Source of the DNA: Haladaptatus caseinilyticus
GTDB lineage: Archaea > Halobacteriota > Halobacteria > Halobacteriales > Haladaptataceae
Reading direction: 5' to 3'
Assembly: GCF_026248685.1 (NCBI RefSeq)
Contig: NZ_CP111036.1
Span: forward strand, 682,001 to 746,000
Length of the DNA stretch: 64,000 nt
The position numbers and the translations under genes are program-made. Of the stretch, positions 34,547 to 43,020 are shown piece by piece. A model generated the notes under the pieces. It searched no databases. It saw only the letters and a program-made list of their open reading frames with translations, and was not told the origin of the DNA. Every line of letters begins with the position of its first letter. Positions within the stretch are counted from its first letter, which is position 1.

Positions 34547-34564
34547 AATCTAGTATACTAGATT
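34547..34564. promoter_or_regulatory. 18-base perfect palindrome upstream of the M23 gene
   Basis: AATCTAGTATACTAGATT reads identically on both strands. It lies directly upstream of the TATA box of the M23 metallopeptidase gene, where archaeal activators or repressors bind. No second copy was noticed near the amidase gene. The sequence around it is unusually AT-rich. Confidence 0.55.
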
Positions 34565-34735
34565 TATTACTAATTGTTGTGAATTTATTTGCCAGCCATA
34601 TCTCAGGAGGGCATGGTGAGTTCGAACATATGTCAAATAATATAGCTAGCCGGGGATTACAAAGACGAACCGAATAGATCGGTGATTCGTGGTTAAAATC
34701 TGGTTGGTATCCAATGGGCACCGCCTTCGGACGTG

Positions 34736-35236
34736 TTATTTCGAGGAGCGGCGCTGATCACGAATCGCACGAATCACGTCTTGTCGCGCGATGATTCCGA
34801 CGAGTGTGCCGTTTTCGAGCACGGGTAATCGGTTGATATCCGCCTCGGCGTCGGCCAGCAAATCGAGAATCCGGTCCAACTCATCGTTCGGCGAAACCGT
34901 CACCACCTCCTCGGTCATGATCTCGTGGATCGGTTTGCCCGCGTTTTTCGCGAGGTCGAGTCCGGCGTCGAGTTCGTTCCACGAGAGGTCGATTCCGTAC
35001 TCCAGACTCTCGAGAAACGGTGGGAAACCGATCGGAATCCAGAGCGTCCGGTCGCTTGGTTGAAAAATGTGGACGAGATCGTGCTGTGTCACGATACCGA
35101 CGAGTTCCCCATCTTCGACGACCGGGAAACCGTTGAACTGAACACGGGCAAGGCGGGTCAACACCTCACCGATCTCGTCGTCGGGAGAAACCGTTTCGAC
35201 GTCGGTCGTCATAAGGTCACGAGCGGTGATTGCCAT
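34736..35236 (-). CDS. Two-CBS-domain protein
   Basis: 166 residues. A CBS pair: first domain about 1-60 (TARDLMTTDVETVSPDDEIG, GIVTQHDLVHIF) and second about 105-166 (IHEIMTEEVVTVSPNDELDR, GIIARQDVIRAI), with a 45-residue linker of the type that often holds the adenine-nucleotide pocket. Standalone CBS proteins bind AMP, ATP or SAM and regulate partners. The start at 35236 fits a TATA-like ggtttacgc about 26 bases upstream. Confidence 0.88.
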   Translation of the reverse strand: MAITARDLMTTDVETVSPDDEIGEVLTRLARVQFNGFPVVEDGELVGIVTQHDLVHIFQPSDRTLWIPIGFPPFLESLEYGIDLSWNELDAGLDLAKNAGKPIHEIMTEEVVTVSPNDELDRILDLLADAEADINRLPVLENGTLVGIIARQDVIRAIRDQRRSSK

Positions 35237-35491
35237 ACGAGATGGAAGGTGAGATGGCAGCGTAAACCTTGTTACGGGGTGGAAAAGCATCGAGGGTTTA
35301 GCAACGGCGTCGAGCCAGTCGAAGATGATGGAATGGTTTCGACTGTGACCGTTAGATACGAACCGACCGCTCACAGGCACAACGGTCGCGTTATCCATCG
35401 TGCTCCGGTACGACAGAAATACGTCGAGAAAAGGCCCGATTTCCCGTCGTCTTCCGGTACGCAAAAGAGCACTGACATCCTACTAGCGAGC

Positions 35492-35833
35492 ATGGTCTCG
35501 GCCGCCACGGCGTTCGGATTCCTCGTCATCATCCTCGTCAACACCGTCATCACGGCAGTCGTTATTCGTTTTTTCCGCCTTCGTCTCTCGACGAAGTGGG
35601 GCGCCGTGGTGTACTCACTCCTCCTCGTCCCCTTGGTTTATGTCGCCACCACCATCCTGTTGAGTGGTGCGGTCGGACTCGGGGGCACCGGCATCCGAGA
35701 TAGGGGAACCGCGCTCATTCTCGTCTGGGTGCTTCCATTCACGCTCGGGCTCTCCATCGACCTGTTCTGGATGCCCCCGCCCGAGGAAGTCGACCTGCCG
35801 AACAAATCGAACAAGCAACAACAGAGTCGCTGA
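35492..35833 (+). CDS. Haloarchaeal membrane protein of unknown function
   Basis: 113 residues with three hydrophobic segments (FLVIILVNTVITAVVIRFF, VVYSLLLVPLVYVATTILL, LILVWVLPFTLGLSIDLFW) and an acidic-basic tail after the conserved-looking WMPPPEEVDLP. I recall similar haloarchaeal proteins with the WMP-PEEVELP ending, but cannot name the family with certainty. Its last 219 bases overlap the antiparallel gene that ends at 35615. Confidence 0.72.
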   Translation: MVSAATAFGFLVIILVNTVITAVVIRFFRLRLSTKWGAVVYSLLLVPLVYVATTILLSGAVGLGGTGIRDRGTALILVWVLPFTLGLSIDLFWMPPPEEVDLPNKSNKQQQSR

Positions 35834-36181
35834 CGGGACGACTGCGAACCAGCCGACGCCCGCAAAAACCGCCACTCCTTCCCAGAGATACAGAACACTC
35901 ACGGGACCGACGATGATCATCAATATCGCGGTTCCGACTACCGCTCGAAACCACGGTGCTGGCGAACCTTGGAGAGCGAACAAAGCGTCGATCGCATCGA
36001 AAAGAAGCAGGAAAACGACGAGCGTTCGGACACGAACGCGAAGTCGTGCCGACTTTTCCGGATGCTCCGGGCGTTCGAAGAGGGGAGCGATGAGGCGAAC
36101 CCGGTCGGGGAACGTCACCGGTGGAAGGCGCATCGGGGGCAGTGTTAAACTGAATCCCGAGTCGTCATCCCGTTCTGCCAT
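35615..36181 (-). CDS. Membrane protein overlapping its convergent neighbour
   Basis: 188 residues with three hydrophobic segments (VRTLVVFLLLFDAIDALFAL, AVVGTAILMIIVGPVSVLYL, GVAVFAGVGWFAVVPSATLLLL) and a polar tail of about 60 residues. The tail (from RFVRQVDFLGRG) lies wholly on the antisense strand of the neighbouring membrane-protein gene, so it may be read-through after loss of an original stop codon. The N-terminal two thirds look like real protein. Start at 36181. Confidence 0.68.
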   Translation of the reverse strand: MAERDDDSGFSLTLPPMRLPPVTFPDRVRLIAPLFERPEHPEKSARLRVRVRTLVVFLLLFDAIDALFALQGSPAPWFRAVVGTAILMIIVGPVSVLYLWEGVAVFAGVGWFAVVPSATLLLLVRFVRQVDFLGRGHPEQVDGEPEREWKHPDENERGSPISDAGAPESDRTTQQDGGGDINQGDEEE

Positions 36182-36255
36182 AGGGGTCGTACGACCCCCA
36201 CCCTGAAAACTACTCGTCCGACCGGTCGTCCAATAGATCGTTCCGACCGTCCACA

Positions 36256-36843
36256 CTACTCGTCGCTCGTGACGCGTTCGATGGTCGAAACGACGCTGTC
36301 GATGACCGCCTCGGGCGATCGTGTCGCGTCGATACGGACGAAGCGACCGGGTTCCGCATCCATCAATCGTTCGTAGTTCGACTGCACCTGCGCGAGGAAT
36401 CCAGCCTGTTCGAACTTGTTCGTCGCCCCACTCCGCGCCGCCGCGGTTTCCGGGTCAACGTCGAGATAGATAGTGCAGTCCGGCGGTCGTGTCCATGGCT
36501 TGTGAACTCCGATTATGTACTCCATCGGTCGCGTGACGTGGCCTTCCAGCGCGACCGCTTGGTAGGCATAGCGGGAGTCCGAGTAGCGGTCGGAAATGAC
36601 GAGTTTTCCGTCGTCCAACGCGGGCCGAATCGTGTTCGAGAGATGAGCCGCGTGGTCCGCGGTGTACAGAAACAGTTCGGCAATGGAGTCCGCATCGTCG
36701 TCATTAATTGAACGATCGACAGCCTCCCCGTACCACGAGTTCGTCGGTTCGCGGGTGAACACCGCATCGGAAAACTCCTCGTGGAGCACCTCCCAGACGG
36801 TCGTTTTTCCGCTCCCGTCGAGTCCCTCCAGCGTTAGCAGCAT
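36256..36843 (-). CDS. tmk: Thymidylate kinase
   Basis: 195 residues. It phosphorylates dTMP to dTDP. The P-loop is [16 protein letters not shown] at the very N-terminus, the dTMP-binding arginine motif is [13 protein letters not shown], and [16 protein letters not shown] is the LID-side segment. It lacks the E. coli extra arginine in the P-loop and so is of the LID-based type by eye. Standard length. Confidence 0.94.
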   Translation of the reverse strand: MLLTLEGLDGSGKTTVWEVLHEEFSDAVFTREPTNSWYGEAVDRSINDDDADSIAELFLYTADHAAHLSNTIRPALDDGKLVISDRYSDSRYAYQAVALEGHVTRPMEYIIGVHKPWTRPPDCTIYLDVDPETAAARSGATNKFEQAGFLAQVQSNYERLMDAEPGRFVRIDATRSPEAVIDSVVSTIERVTSDE

Positions 36844-36926
36844 AGCCGGACCTTCGAGTTGGGAGGTAAAACCTTCCGGGTTTCGTGGTAGACAGCTTTA
36901 CCTACAATCACGTACATATCCGTACT

Positions 36927-37811
36927 ATGAAGGTTCTCGTAGCTGGCGGTACCGGATTTATCGGGCGCAATCTCGTTCGCGAACTACACGGGCGAGGACA
37001 CGAGGTGACGGTGCTCGCACGCACTCCGGACGATGCCGACGTTCCAGCGGGTGTCGAACAAGCGACAGGCGATGTGACCGCACTCGCGTCCATCGAGAAC
37101 GCGTTCGAGAACCAAGATGCAGTCGTAAATCTCGTGGCCCTCTCGCCGTTGTTCAAACCGCCGCGAGGAGTGACACACATGAGCGTTCATCTCGGTGGCA
37201 CCCAGAACATCGTCCAGGCCGCCGAAGAGCACGGTGTCGGAAAAATCGTCCAGATGAGCGCCCTCGGTGCGGACCCGACCGGTCCGACGGAGTACATTCG
37301 ATCGAAGGGACAGGCAGAGGGACTCGTGAAAAATTCAGACCTCCGGTGGACGATTTTCCGCCCGTCGGTCGTCTTCGGCGACAAGAGCGAGTTTCTCTCG
37401 TTCACGAAGAAACTCACGCCGCCGTATCTGGCACCGCTTCCCGGCGGTGGCAGAACGCGATTCCAACCGATCTGGATCGGTGACCTCGCACCGATGCTCG
37501 CCGCCAGCGTCGAGGAAACACACGACGGCGAAACTTACGAAATCGGCGGACCGGAAGTACTCACCCTCGCTGACGTGGCGCGACTCGTCCGGCAGGCGGA
37601 GGGGCAACCGGTGACTATCGTTTCGGTGCCGATGGCATTGGCGGGGGCGGGGTTGAAAATCGGCGGGACGATTCCGGGTGCCCCGATGGGTGCGGACCAG
37701 TATCGGTCGCTGAAGTTCGACAACACCGTGCAGGAGAACGACGTGACGGCGTTCGGCGTCGAACCAAGTTCGTTGACGACGCTGGCGACATACCTCGGCG
37801 TCGAAAGCTGA
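36927..37811 (+). CDS. NAD(P)-binding epimerase/dehydrogenase, complex I NDUFA9-like
   Basis: 294 residues. An extended-SDR Rossmann fold opens with MKVLVAGGTGFIGRNLVREL, continues with TGDVTALASIENAFENQDAV, and has RFQPIWIGDLAPMLAASVEE, a segment shared with the NDUFA9/YbjT-like subfamily. The usual YxxxK is present as YIRSKGQAE. Substrate unknown. A TTTA-containing TATA-like stretch about 26-30 bases upstream suits the ATG at 36927. Confidence 0.88.
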   Translation: MKVLVAGGTGFIGRNLVRELHGRGHEVTVLARTPDDADVPAGVEQATGDVTALASIENAFENQDAVVNLVALSPLFKPPRGVTHMSVHLGGTQNIVQAAEEHGVGKIVQMSALGADPTGPTEYIRSKGQAEGLVKNSDLRWTIFRPSVVFGDKSEFLSFTKKLTPPYLAPLPGGGRTRFQPIWIGDLAPMLAASVEETHDGETYEIGGPEVLTLADVARLVRQAEGQPVTIVSVPMALAGAGLKIGGTIPGAPMGADQYRSLKFDNTVQENDVTAFGVEPSSLTTLATYLGVES

Positions 37812-37872
37812 GGCGCTCGAACCAGCGTCTGGACGAGCGCGCGCGGAGTTGGCAATTTTCTAACTAGTTTGC

Positions 37873-37920
37873 ACATATCCACACTTCATAACCCCCGACA
37901 TCGTGGACATATCCAGACTT
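37873..37920 (+). repeat. Direct repeat acatatcca-actt in the cetZ upstream region
   Basis: ACATATCCACACTT at 37873-37886 recurs as ACATATCCAGACTT at 37907-37920 with one mismatch, 34 bases apart (about three helical turns). It lies in an AT-rich 275-base region ahead of cetZ that has no gene. It could be a pair of regulator sites. Confidence 0.4.
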
Positions 37921-38021
37921 AAAGAGAGGATGTCTGCGTACTGTCTATTCCGATACCAGAATGGTGATAAAATACCGCCTCAAGGCGTTTACTGCTGCGA
38001 CTATCTTTTAAGTAATACACC

Positions 38022-38048
38022 AAACACCACAAGGTTTATACGGTGTTT
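38022..38048 (+). promoter_or_regulatory. cetZ promoter: TATA box inside an inverted repeat
   Basis: AAACACC at 38022-38028 and GGTGTTT at 38042-38048 are perfect inverted arms around the TATA-like aaggtttata at 38031-38040. The transcript would begin near 38062-38066, about 22 bases before the ATG at 38087. A hairpin gttctc/gagaac (38058-38075) falls in the short leader. A factor binding the arms would block the TATA box. Confidence 0.55.
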
Positions 38049-38086
38049 AGTTCTGTTGTTCTCTCAACGGAGAACGGTACCGAAAA

Positions 38087-39262
38087 ATGAAACTCGCGAT
38101 GATCGGATTCGGTCAGGCAGGCGGAAAAATAGTTGACAAGTTCCTGGAATATGACCAGCGAACACGAAGCGGCATCGTGCGCGCCGCAGTCGCAGTCAAC
38201 ACCGCTCGCGCTGACCTCATGGGCCTACAGCACGTTCCGGAGGAAAACCGGGTGCTCATCGGACAGTCCCGCGTCAAAGGTCACGGCGTGGGTGCGGACA
38301 ACGAACTCGGCGCGGAAATCGCCGAAGAGGACATCGACGAAGTACAGGGAGCGATCGACAACATCCCCGTTCACGAAGTCGACGCGTTTCTCATCATCGC
38401 CGGAATGGGCGGCGGTTCAGGAAGTGGTGGCGCACCGGTCGTCGCCAAACACCTGAAACGAATTTACACCGAACCCGTCTACGGACTCGGTATCCTCCCT
38501 GGCGGCGACGAAGGAGGCATCTACACCCTCAACGCGGCGCGCTCGTTCCAGACGTTCGTCCGCGAAGTGGACAACCTGATGGTGTTCGACAACGACTCGT
38601 GGCGCCAATCGGGTGAGAGCGTTCAGAGCGGCTACTCCGAAATCAACGAGGAGATCGTTACGCGGTTCGGTATCCTCTTCGGAGCAGGTGAAATCGGCGG
38701 CGACGACGACGTTGCAGAGAGCGTCGTGGACTCCAGCGAAATCATCAACACGCTCGCTGGGGGCGGCGTCTCGACCATCGGCTACGCCGCCGAGGAAGTC
38801 GAAATGCAGAACTCCGGCGGGCTCCTTTCCCGATTCACCGGCAGCGGTGGCGGTCAAACGGAGGATACCGCACACACGACGAACCGAATCACCAGTCTCG
38901 TGCGAAAGGCAGCACTCGGCCGTCTAACGCTTCCGTGTGAGATTCAGGGAACCGAGCGTGCACTGCTCGTCATGAGCGGTCCGACCGAGCACCTGAACCG
39001 CAAAGGGATAGAGCGCGGGCGGAAGTGGCTGGAGGAGCAAACCGGCAGTATGGAAGTTCGCGGCGGCGATTATCCCGTCAACGAACCCAACGTGGCCAGC
39101 GTCGTCCTCCTCTCGGGAGTGACGAACGTGCCACGAATCAAGGAGCTTCAGCAGGTCGCCATCGAAGCGCAGGACAACATCGACGACATCAAACAGGAGA
39201 GCGAGACGAATCTCGAAAATCTCGTTGAGGATGATGAGGATGAACTCGACCCGTTGTTCTAA
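38087..39262 (+). CDS. cetZ: CetZ, archaeal tubulin/FtsZ-family cytoskeletal protein
   Basis: 391 residues, the usual CetZ length. CetZ proteins polymerise with GTP and control cell shape and motility in haloarchaea. The GTPase tubulin signature is GMGGGSGSGGAPVV, the first loop is FGQAGGKIVDKF and the catalytic T7 loop region is NALAGGG-like at STIGYAAEEVE onwards. It lacks the division-type FtsZ C-terminal peptide and ends in an acidic tail (EDDEDELDPLF). Its gene end overlaps the next gene, which encodes an anchored extracellular protein. Confidence 0.94.
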   Translation: MKLAMIGFGQAGGKIVDKFLEYDQRTRSGIVRAAVAVNTARADLMGLQHVPEENRVLIGQSRVKGHGVGADNELGAEIAEEDIDEVQGAIDNIPVHEVDAFLIIAGMGGGSGSGGAPVVAKHLKRIYTEPVYGLGILPGGDEGGIYTLNAARSFQTFVREVDNLMVFDNDSWRQSGESVQSGYSEINEEIVTRFGILFGAGEIGGDDDVAESVVDSSEIINTLAGGGVSTIGYAAEEVEMQNSGGLLSRFTGSGGGQTEDTAHTTNRITSLVRKAALGRLTLPCEIQGTERALLVMSGPTEHLNRKGIERGRKWLEEQTGSMEVRGGDYPVNEPNVASVVLLSGVTNVPRIKELQQVAIEAQDNIDDIKQESETNLENLVEDDEDELDPLF

Positions 39263-40037
39263 GCTGACAGCACTTCTCCTCGTCCTCACACTTGCCCTCT
39301 CGGCAGTCGTCCCTGCCGCGGCGATTTCGACCGAGACGCAAGGCATTCCTGACGACGCGAACGTGGGAGACGAAGTGAGCGCGAAGCTGACGCTAACCGA
39401 CCTCTACAGCGACTACGAGCAGTGGACGCTCAACGGTGAGACTGAACTGATGGACGTAACGTGGACGGTGACGACGTACGACCAGGCCGGAAATCAGAAG
39501 GCGAAAAAGTCCTACGACGGCCAGTCGTTCAACCACTCCCTCACGCTCGACAGTGACGCGAGCGAAACAGTGGTGAAGGTGTCCGGAACGGTTCCGGAAA
39601 TCGAGAACTTCACATACGAACCCCAACAGGCGTTCACGCTCGCCACACTGAGCCAGACCCGAGAGGGCGGCAACAGCGACGAAATCGATTCGTGGTCGGC
39701 GAACTACCACACCGAGGATAGCACGGACGCACGAGAAGCGATAGCCGCCGCGCAGAAGGCCATCGATGAAGCCCCGGCCGGTGCGAACACCGAGGATGCC
39801 GAGGGACGCGTCGAAAACGCCATCTCCGCCTACGAGGCGGGTAACTTCGGCAACGCCGTCGATATCGCCGGACAAGCGGAAAACAGCGCCAGTTCGGCCG
39901 CAGAGAAGGCCAACAAATCGGCCCAACAGAGCGAACTGCTGATGTACGGTGGCGTCGCTATCGTGGGTCTCGTAGTCGTCGGCGGTGCTGGGTTCTGGTA
40001 CCGTTCCCAGCAACGGAACACGAACCGACTGCGGTAA
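39240..40037 (+). CDS. Exported, C-terminally anchored protein overlapping cetZ
   Basis: 265 residues. A signal peptide (TALLLVLTLALSAVVPAAA) is followed by a beta-rich extracellular domain (residues about 30-145), an alanine-rich helical stretch (REAIAAAQKAIDEAPAG to EKANKSAQQ) and one C-terminal membrane helix (LMYGGVAIVGLVVVGGAGFW) with a basic end. Possible starts are ATG 39231, 39234 or 39240; all overlap cetZ by 23 to 32 bases, so translation is coupled. It could link CetZ filaments to the cell surface only indirectly, since most of it is outside. I do not recognise a named family. Confidence 0.75.
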   Translation: MNSTRCSKLTALLLVLTLALSAVVPAAAISTETQGIPDDANVGDEVSAKLTLTDLYSDYEQWTLNGETELMDVTWTVTTYDQAGNQKAKKSYDGQSFNHSLTLDSDASETVVKVSGTVPEIENFTYEPQQAFTLATLSQTREGGNSDEIDSWSANYHTEDSTDAREAIAAAQKAIDEAPAGANTEDAEGRVENAISAYEAGNFGNAVDIAGQAENSASSAAEKANKSAQQSELLMYGGVAIVGLVVVGGAGFWYRSQQRNTNRLR

Positions 40038-40099
40038 CGACACTGACGCCGATTTTCGACGCCGTTTTCGCAACTTCTTAACACGCCAACCCAGTAGGG

Positions 40100-40738
40100 A
40101 TGACCATGCAGGTGGTGGTGCCGTTCTCGGCGAGCGACCCGAAAACGCGATTGGCCGACACCCTCGGCCCCGACGAGCGTCGGGAGTTCTCGATGGCGAT
40201 GCTCGAAGACGTACTCTCGGCGATTCGCGCGACGGGACACGAACCGCGAGTGCTCACCACCAGTCCAACCGACGTGGACGCACCCCAGACGGTCGATTCA
40301 CGACCATTGACTCCCGCGGTGAACGACATGCTGGGGGAAAACGACGCCACCGCAATCGTGATGGCGGACCTCGCGCTGGCGACGCCGAACGCATTGGAAC
40401 GGCTTTTCTCGACCGCTGGCGACGTGGTGCTCGCGCCGGGTCGCGGCGGCGGGACGAACGCGCTCGTCTCCCGCCACGACGAATTTCGGGTGGATTACCA
40501 CGGAACCTCGTATCTCGACCATTGCCGAATCGCGAACGATGCGGGGGCCTCAGTCGCGGAGGTGGATTCACACCGGCTCGCAACCGACGTGGACGAATCG
40601 GCCGACATCGCGGAGGTGCTGATGCATAGCGACGGGTCGGCCCGCGATTGGCTTCGGGGGGCAGGCTTCTCGCTCTCAGTGACGGACGGACGAGTCGAGG
40701 CGGGTCGGGACCGGCGAATCGAGGGGACGGGGCAGTAG
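40100..40738 (+). CDS. cofC: 2-phospho-L-lactate guanylyltransferase (F420 biosynthesis)
   Basis: 212 residues. It activates 2-phospho-L-lactate with GTP for F420 synthesis. The N-terminus VVVPFSASDPKTRLADTL with GPDERREFSMAMLEDVLSAI is diagnostic, as are VLAPGRGGGTNALVSR and FRVDYHGTSYLDHCRIA. The start could be 40100 or, six bases later, the second ATG. It lies upstream of cofG on the same strand, and cofH is close. Confidence 0.93.
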   Translation: MTMQVVVPFSASDPKTRLADTLGPDERREFSMAMLEDVLSAIRATGHEPRVLTTSPTDVDAPQTVDSRPLTPAVNDMLGENDATAIVMADLALATPNALERLFSTAGDVVLAPGRGGGTNALVSRHDEFRVDYHGTSYLDHCRIANDAGASVAEVDSHRLATDVDESADIAEVLMHSDGSARDWLRGAGFSLSVTDGRVEAGRDRRIEGTGQ

Positions 40739-40776
40739 GGAAAACTGGACGGTCGAAGGAAACTATCGGTCGAAAA

Positions 40777-41499
40777 TTACGCCAGGACACGGATCGGAAC
40801 GGTGGTCGAGTTCGTCGCTGGACGCGTTTCGAGGTCCAGCGGTTCCGGCGCGGTGGTCGTGGCGAACTGGAGTCGGACATGTCCGAGCCACGGAATTCGG
40901 AGTTTCGCCTTGCCGACGACCCACGACGGTTTGACGGGACCGGTGTACGCGCCGAATCCGACTTGGTCGTAGCCAGCGTTGTTGTCGCCCTTGGTGATGA
41001 AACCGGCGTGTGGGGCCGGGCAGTTGGCCAGTTCTCGGCAGTTGTCCGCATCGCCGACATAATCGGGGGTGGCTCTGCCGTACCAGTTTTCGCCCCCTTC
41101 GACCCAAAGCATGGCGCGGTGGATTATCGGCGTCGCCCGTCCGTTTCCGTCCGGCTTGAAGATTATCACGTCGCCGGGTTCGTTGAACGACGAATAGCCG
41201 GACCGCTGTCCGGCGCGGTAGGTGACGATTCCCGTATTTGCATGCGCACCATCGCCCGCGAATCGATGTTCTTCCATCACGAAGATGAGGTCACCGCGGT
41301 ACATCTGCGGCTCCATACTGCCGCTTTCGACGGCCACCAGCGGCGGCCAGACGCCGCTGATCGCGAACAGGAGCAGACCGATTCCGACCGCCCACATCGC
41401 CGTCGTGAGGATATCACGGATGAAGGCGACCGGTTCGTCCTCGGTCGTTCTGAACCAGTGGAAAACTTCGCGTGGAGAGGCGTCGTCGGGCGGTGACAT
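40777..41499 (-). CDS. Signal peptidase I, archaeal type
   Basis: 240 residues. One N-terminal membrane helix (ILTTAMWAVGIGLLLFAISG) precedes the catalytic domain outside the cell. The Ser is in VESGSMEPQMYRG and the His, replacing the bacterial Lys, in PIIHRAMLW; GFITKGDNN is the third conserved box. It removes signal peptides from Sec-exported proteins. It is antiparallel to the cof genes around it and unrelated to them functionally. Confidence 0.92.
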   Translation of the reverse strand: MSPPDDASPREVFHWFRTTEDEPVAFIRDILTTAMWAVGIGLLLFAISGVWPPLVAVESGSMEPQMYRGDLIFVMEEHRFAGDGAHANTGIVTYRAGQRSGYSSFNEPGDVIIFKPDGNGRATPIIHRAMLWVEGGENWYGRATPDYVGDADNCRELANCPAPHAGFITKGDNNAGYDQVGFGAYTGPVKPSWVVGKAKLRIPWLGHVRLQFATTTAPEPLDLETRPATNSTTVPIRVLA

Positions 41500-41815
41500 T
41501 CGTTATTTTGTTTTGAGAGTTAAATGGCTTGAAGATTCGGATTTCACGGGTTGTTATAGAAAGTGAGCAAGTCGCCCTTGTGAGTCGGTTTTATCGTAAC
41601 GTCGGAGGGTAACGCTTCTGTCGCTGAACACTGCTGACTCTACTCGATGTCTTGTTTTGGGGAAGTGGATCACTGCATTCACCAAAGTCCCGGAGCAGTA
41701 TAGAAAGAAAATATCAATCCACATTATTGATAAGGAATCAACGAATAAGGACGGTCCCACACACTCGTATCCGACTTCCAAACGAACTTTTACCCACCCG
41801 TCCAACAACCAGTCA
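41500..41815. other. AT-rich spacer ahead of cofG
   Basis: 316 bases without a convincing gene. Near its end a TATA-like acttttaccc (41786-41795) lies about 26 bases before the cofG ATG at 41816, which would make that transcript leaderless. The stretch 41690-41760 is markedly more AT-rich than neighbouring genes. Confidence 0.5.
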
Positions 41816-42934
41816 ATGATTCCGGGGGCCGACGAGTACGATATCGACATCACGTTCGACGAGGCCGACATCGACCGACTGCTCGCCGTCACCCCGGAGG
41901 ACGTGGAACCGGCGGAATCGCTCACCTACGCGAAGAACGTCTTCATCCCCCTCACGACGGCCTGCCGGTACACCTGCACCTACTGCACCTACTTCGACCC
42001 GCCGGGGGAGGCCTCCTTGCTCTCGCCCGAAGAAGTCCGAGAAACCGTCAAGATGGGTGCGGACGCAGGCTGTACGGAAGCCCTGTTCACCTTCGGCGAC
42101 GACCCCGACGACCGCTACACGAAGGTCAATGACCAACTCGCGGAGTGGGGGCACGATTCCATCCATTCGTACCTCCGCGAGATGTGTGAACTCGCGCTGG
42201 AGGAGGGACTGCTCCCCCACTCGAATCCGGGCGACCAGACACGCGACCAGATGGAACTCGTCGCCGACGTGAACGCCAGCATGGGCGTAATGCTGGAGAC
42301 GACGGCCGACGTGTCGGCCCACGCGGGCCCTCGACGGAAGAACCCCGGCCAACGACTCGCCACGATCCGAACGGCGGGCGAATTGAACGTTCCGTTTACC
42401 ACCGGACTCCTCGTCGGTATCGGCGAGGGGTGGCGCGATAGAGCCGAGAGCCTGCTTGCAATTCGGGAACTCCACGAGCGGTACAGTCACATTCAGGAAG
42501 TCATCGTGCAGAACGTCGTACCCAACGAGCGCTCACGGTTCGAACAACCGTCCGTCGAAACGATGCGACGGGCCGTGGCGATGGCCCGAGCGGCACTTCC
42601 CGACGAGGTTTCCGTACAGGTACCGCCGAACCTCTCGCCGACGCGCGAACTCCTCGACTGCGGCGTCGATGATTTGGGCGGCGTCTCGCCAGTCACGGAC
42701 GACTATATCAATCCGGAGTACGCGTGGCCCGCATTACGGGAGTTGGAGGACATCGCGGCGGAAGCCGGGGTGCCGTTACGTGAGCGATTACCAGTGTATC
42801 GTCGATTCCTCGATGACGAACGGGAGTGGACGTCCGCTCGCATCCGGCAGAAAATCGAATCCGACGGTGTCGCAGGTGAGCGATACCGGACTGTTCTCTC
42901 CCGGAACGAGCCTTCCTACCGGCCGCCATCGTGA
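41816..42934 (+). CDS. cofG: 7,8-didemethyl-8-hydroxy-5-deazariboflavin synthase subunit CofG
   Basis: 372 residues. A radical-SAM enzyme that, with CofH, builds the deazaflavin core Fo of cofactor F420. The iron-sulfur cysteines are CRYTCTYC (CxxxCxxC) followed by FDPPGEASLLS; the LETTADVSAHAGPRRKNPGQR region is typical. The start at 41816 is set by the TATA distance and gives the family N-terminus; the frame is open further upstream without protein-like sequence. Confidence 0.95.
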   Translation: MIPGADEYDIDITFDEADIDRLLAVTPEDVEPAESLTYAKNVFIPLTTACRYTCTYCTYFDPPGEASLLSPEEVRETVKMGADAGCTEALFTFGDDPDDRYTKVNDQLAEWGHDSIHSYLREMCELALEEGLLPHSNPGDQTRDQMELVADVNASMGVMLETTADVSAHAGPRRKNPGQRLATIRTAGELNVPFTTGLLVGIGEGWRDRAESLLAIRELHERYSHIQEVIVQNVVPNERSRFEQPSVETMRRAVAMARAALPDEVSVQVPPNLSPTRELLDCGVDDLGGVSPVTDDYINPEYAWPALRELEDIAAEAGVPLRERLPVYRRFLDDEREWTSARIRQKIESDGVAGERYRTVLSRNEPSYRPPS

Positions 42935-43020
42935 ACCCATCGGTGGCACCGACACGACAGCCGATCCGATCTGACATCATGCCAGTAAACCGGGCACCAT
43001 GGGGTCACACGTTTCATACC

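Noticed and set aside
34530-34721. 63-residue minus-strand open frame in the AT-rich region upstream of the M23 gene
   Set aside because: It covers the 18-base palindrome and the TATA box, and its amino-acid mix (many C, I, N, S) is unlike the acidic neighbours.
37903-38136. 77-residue plus-strand frame before and into cetZ
   Set aside because: It crosses the cetZ promoter and start in another frame and has no family-like sequence.
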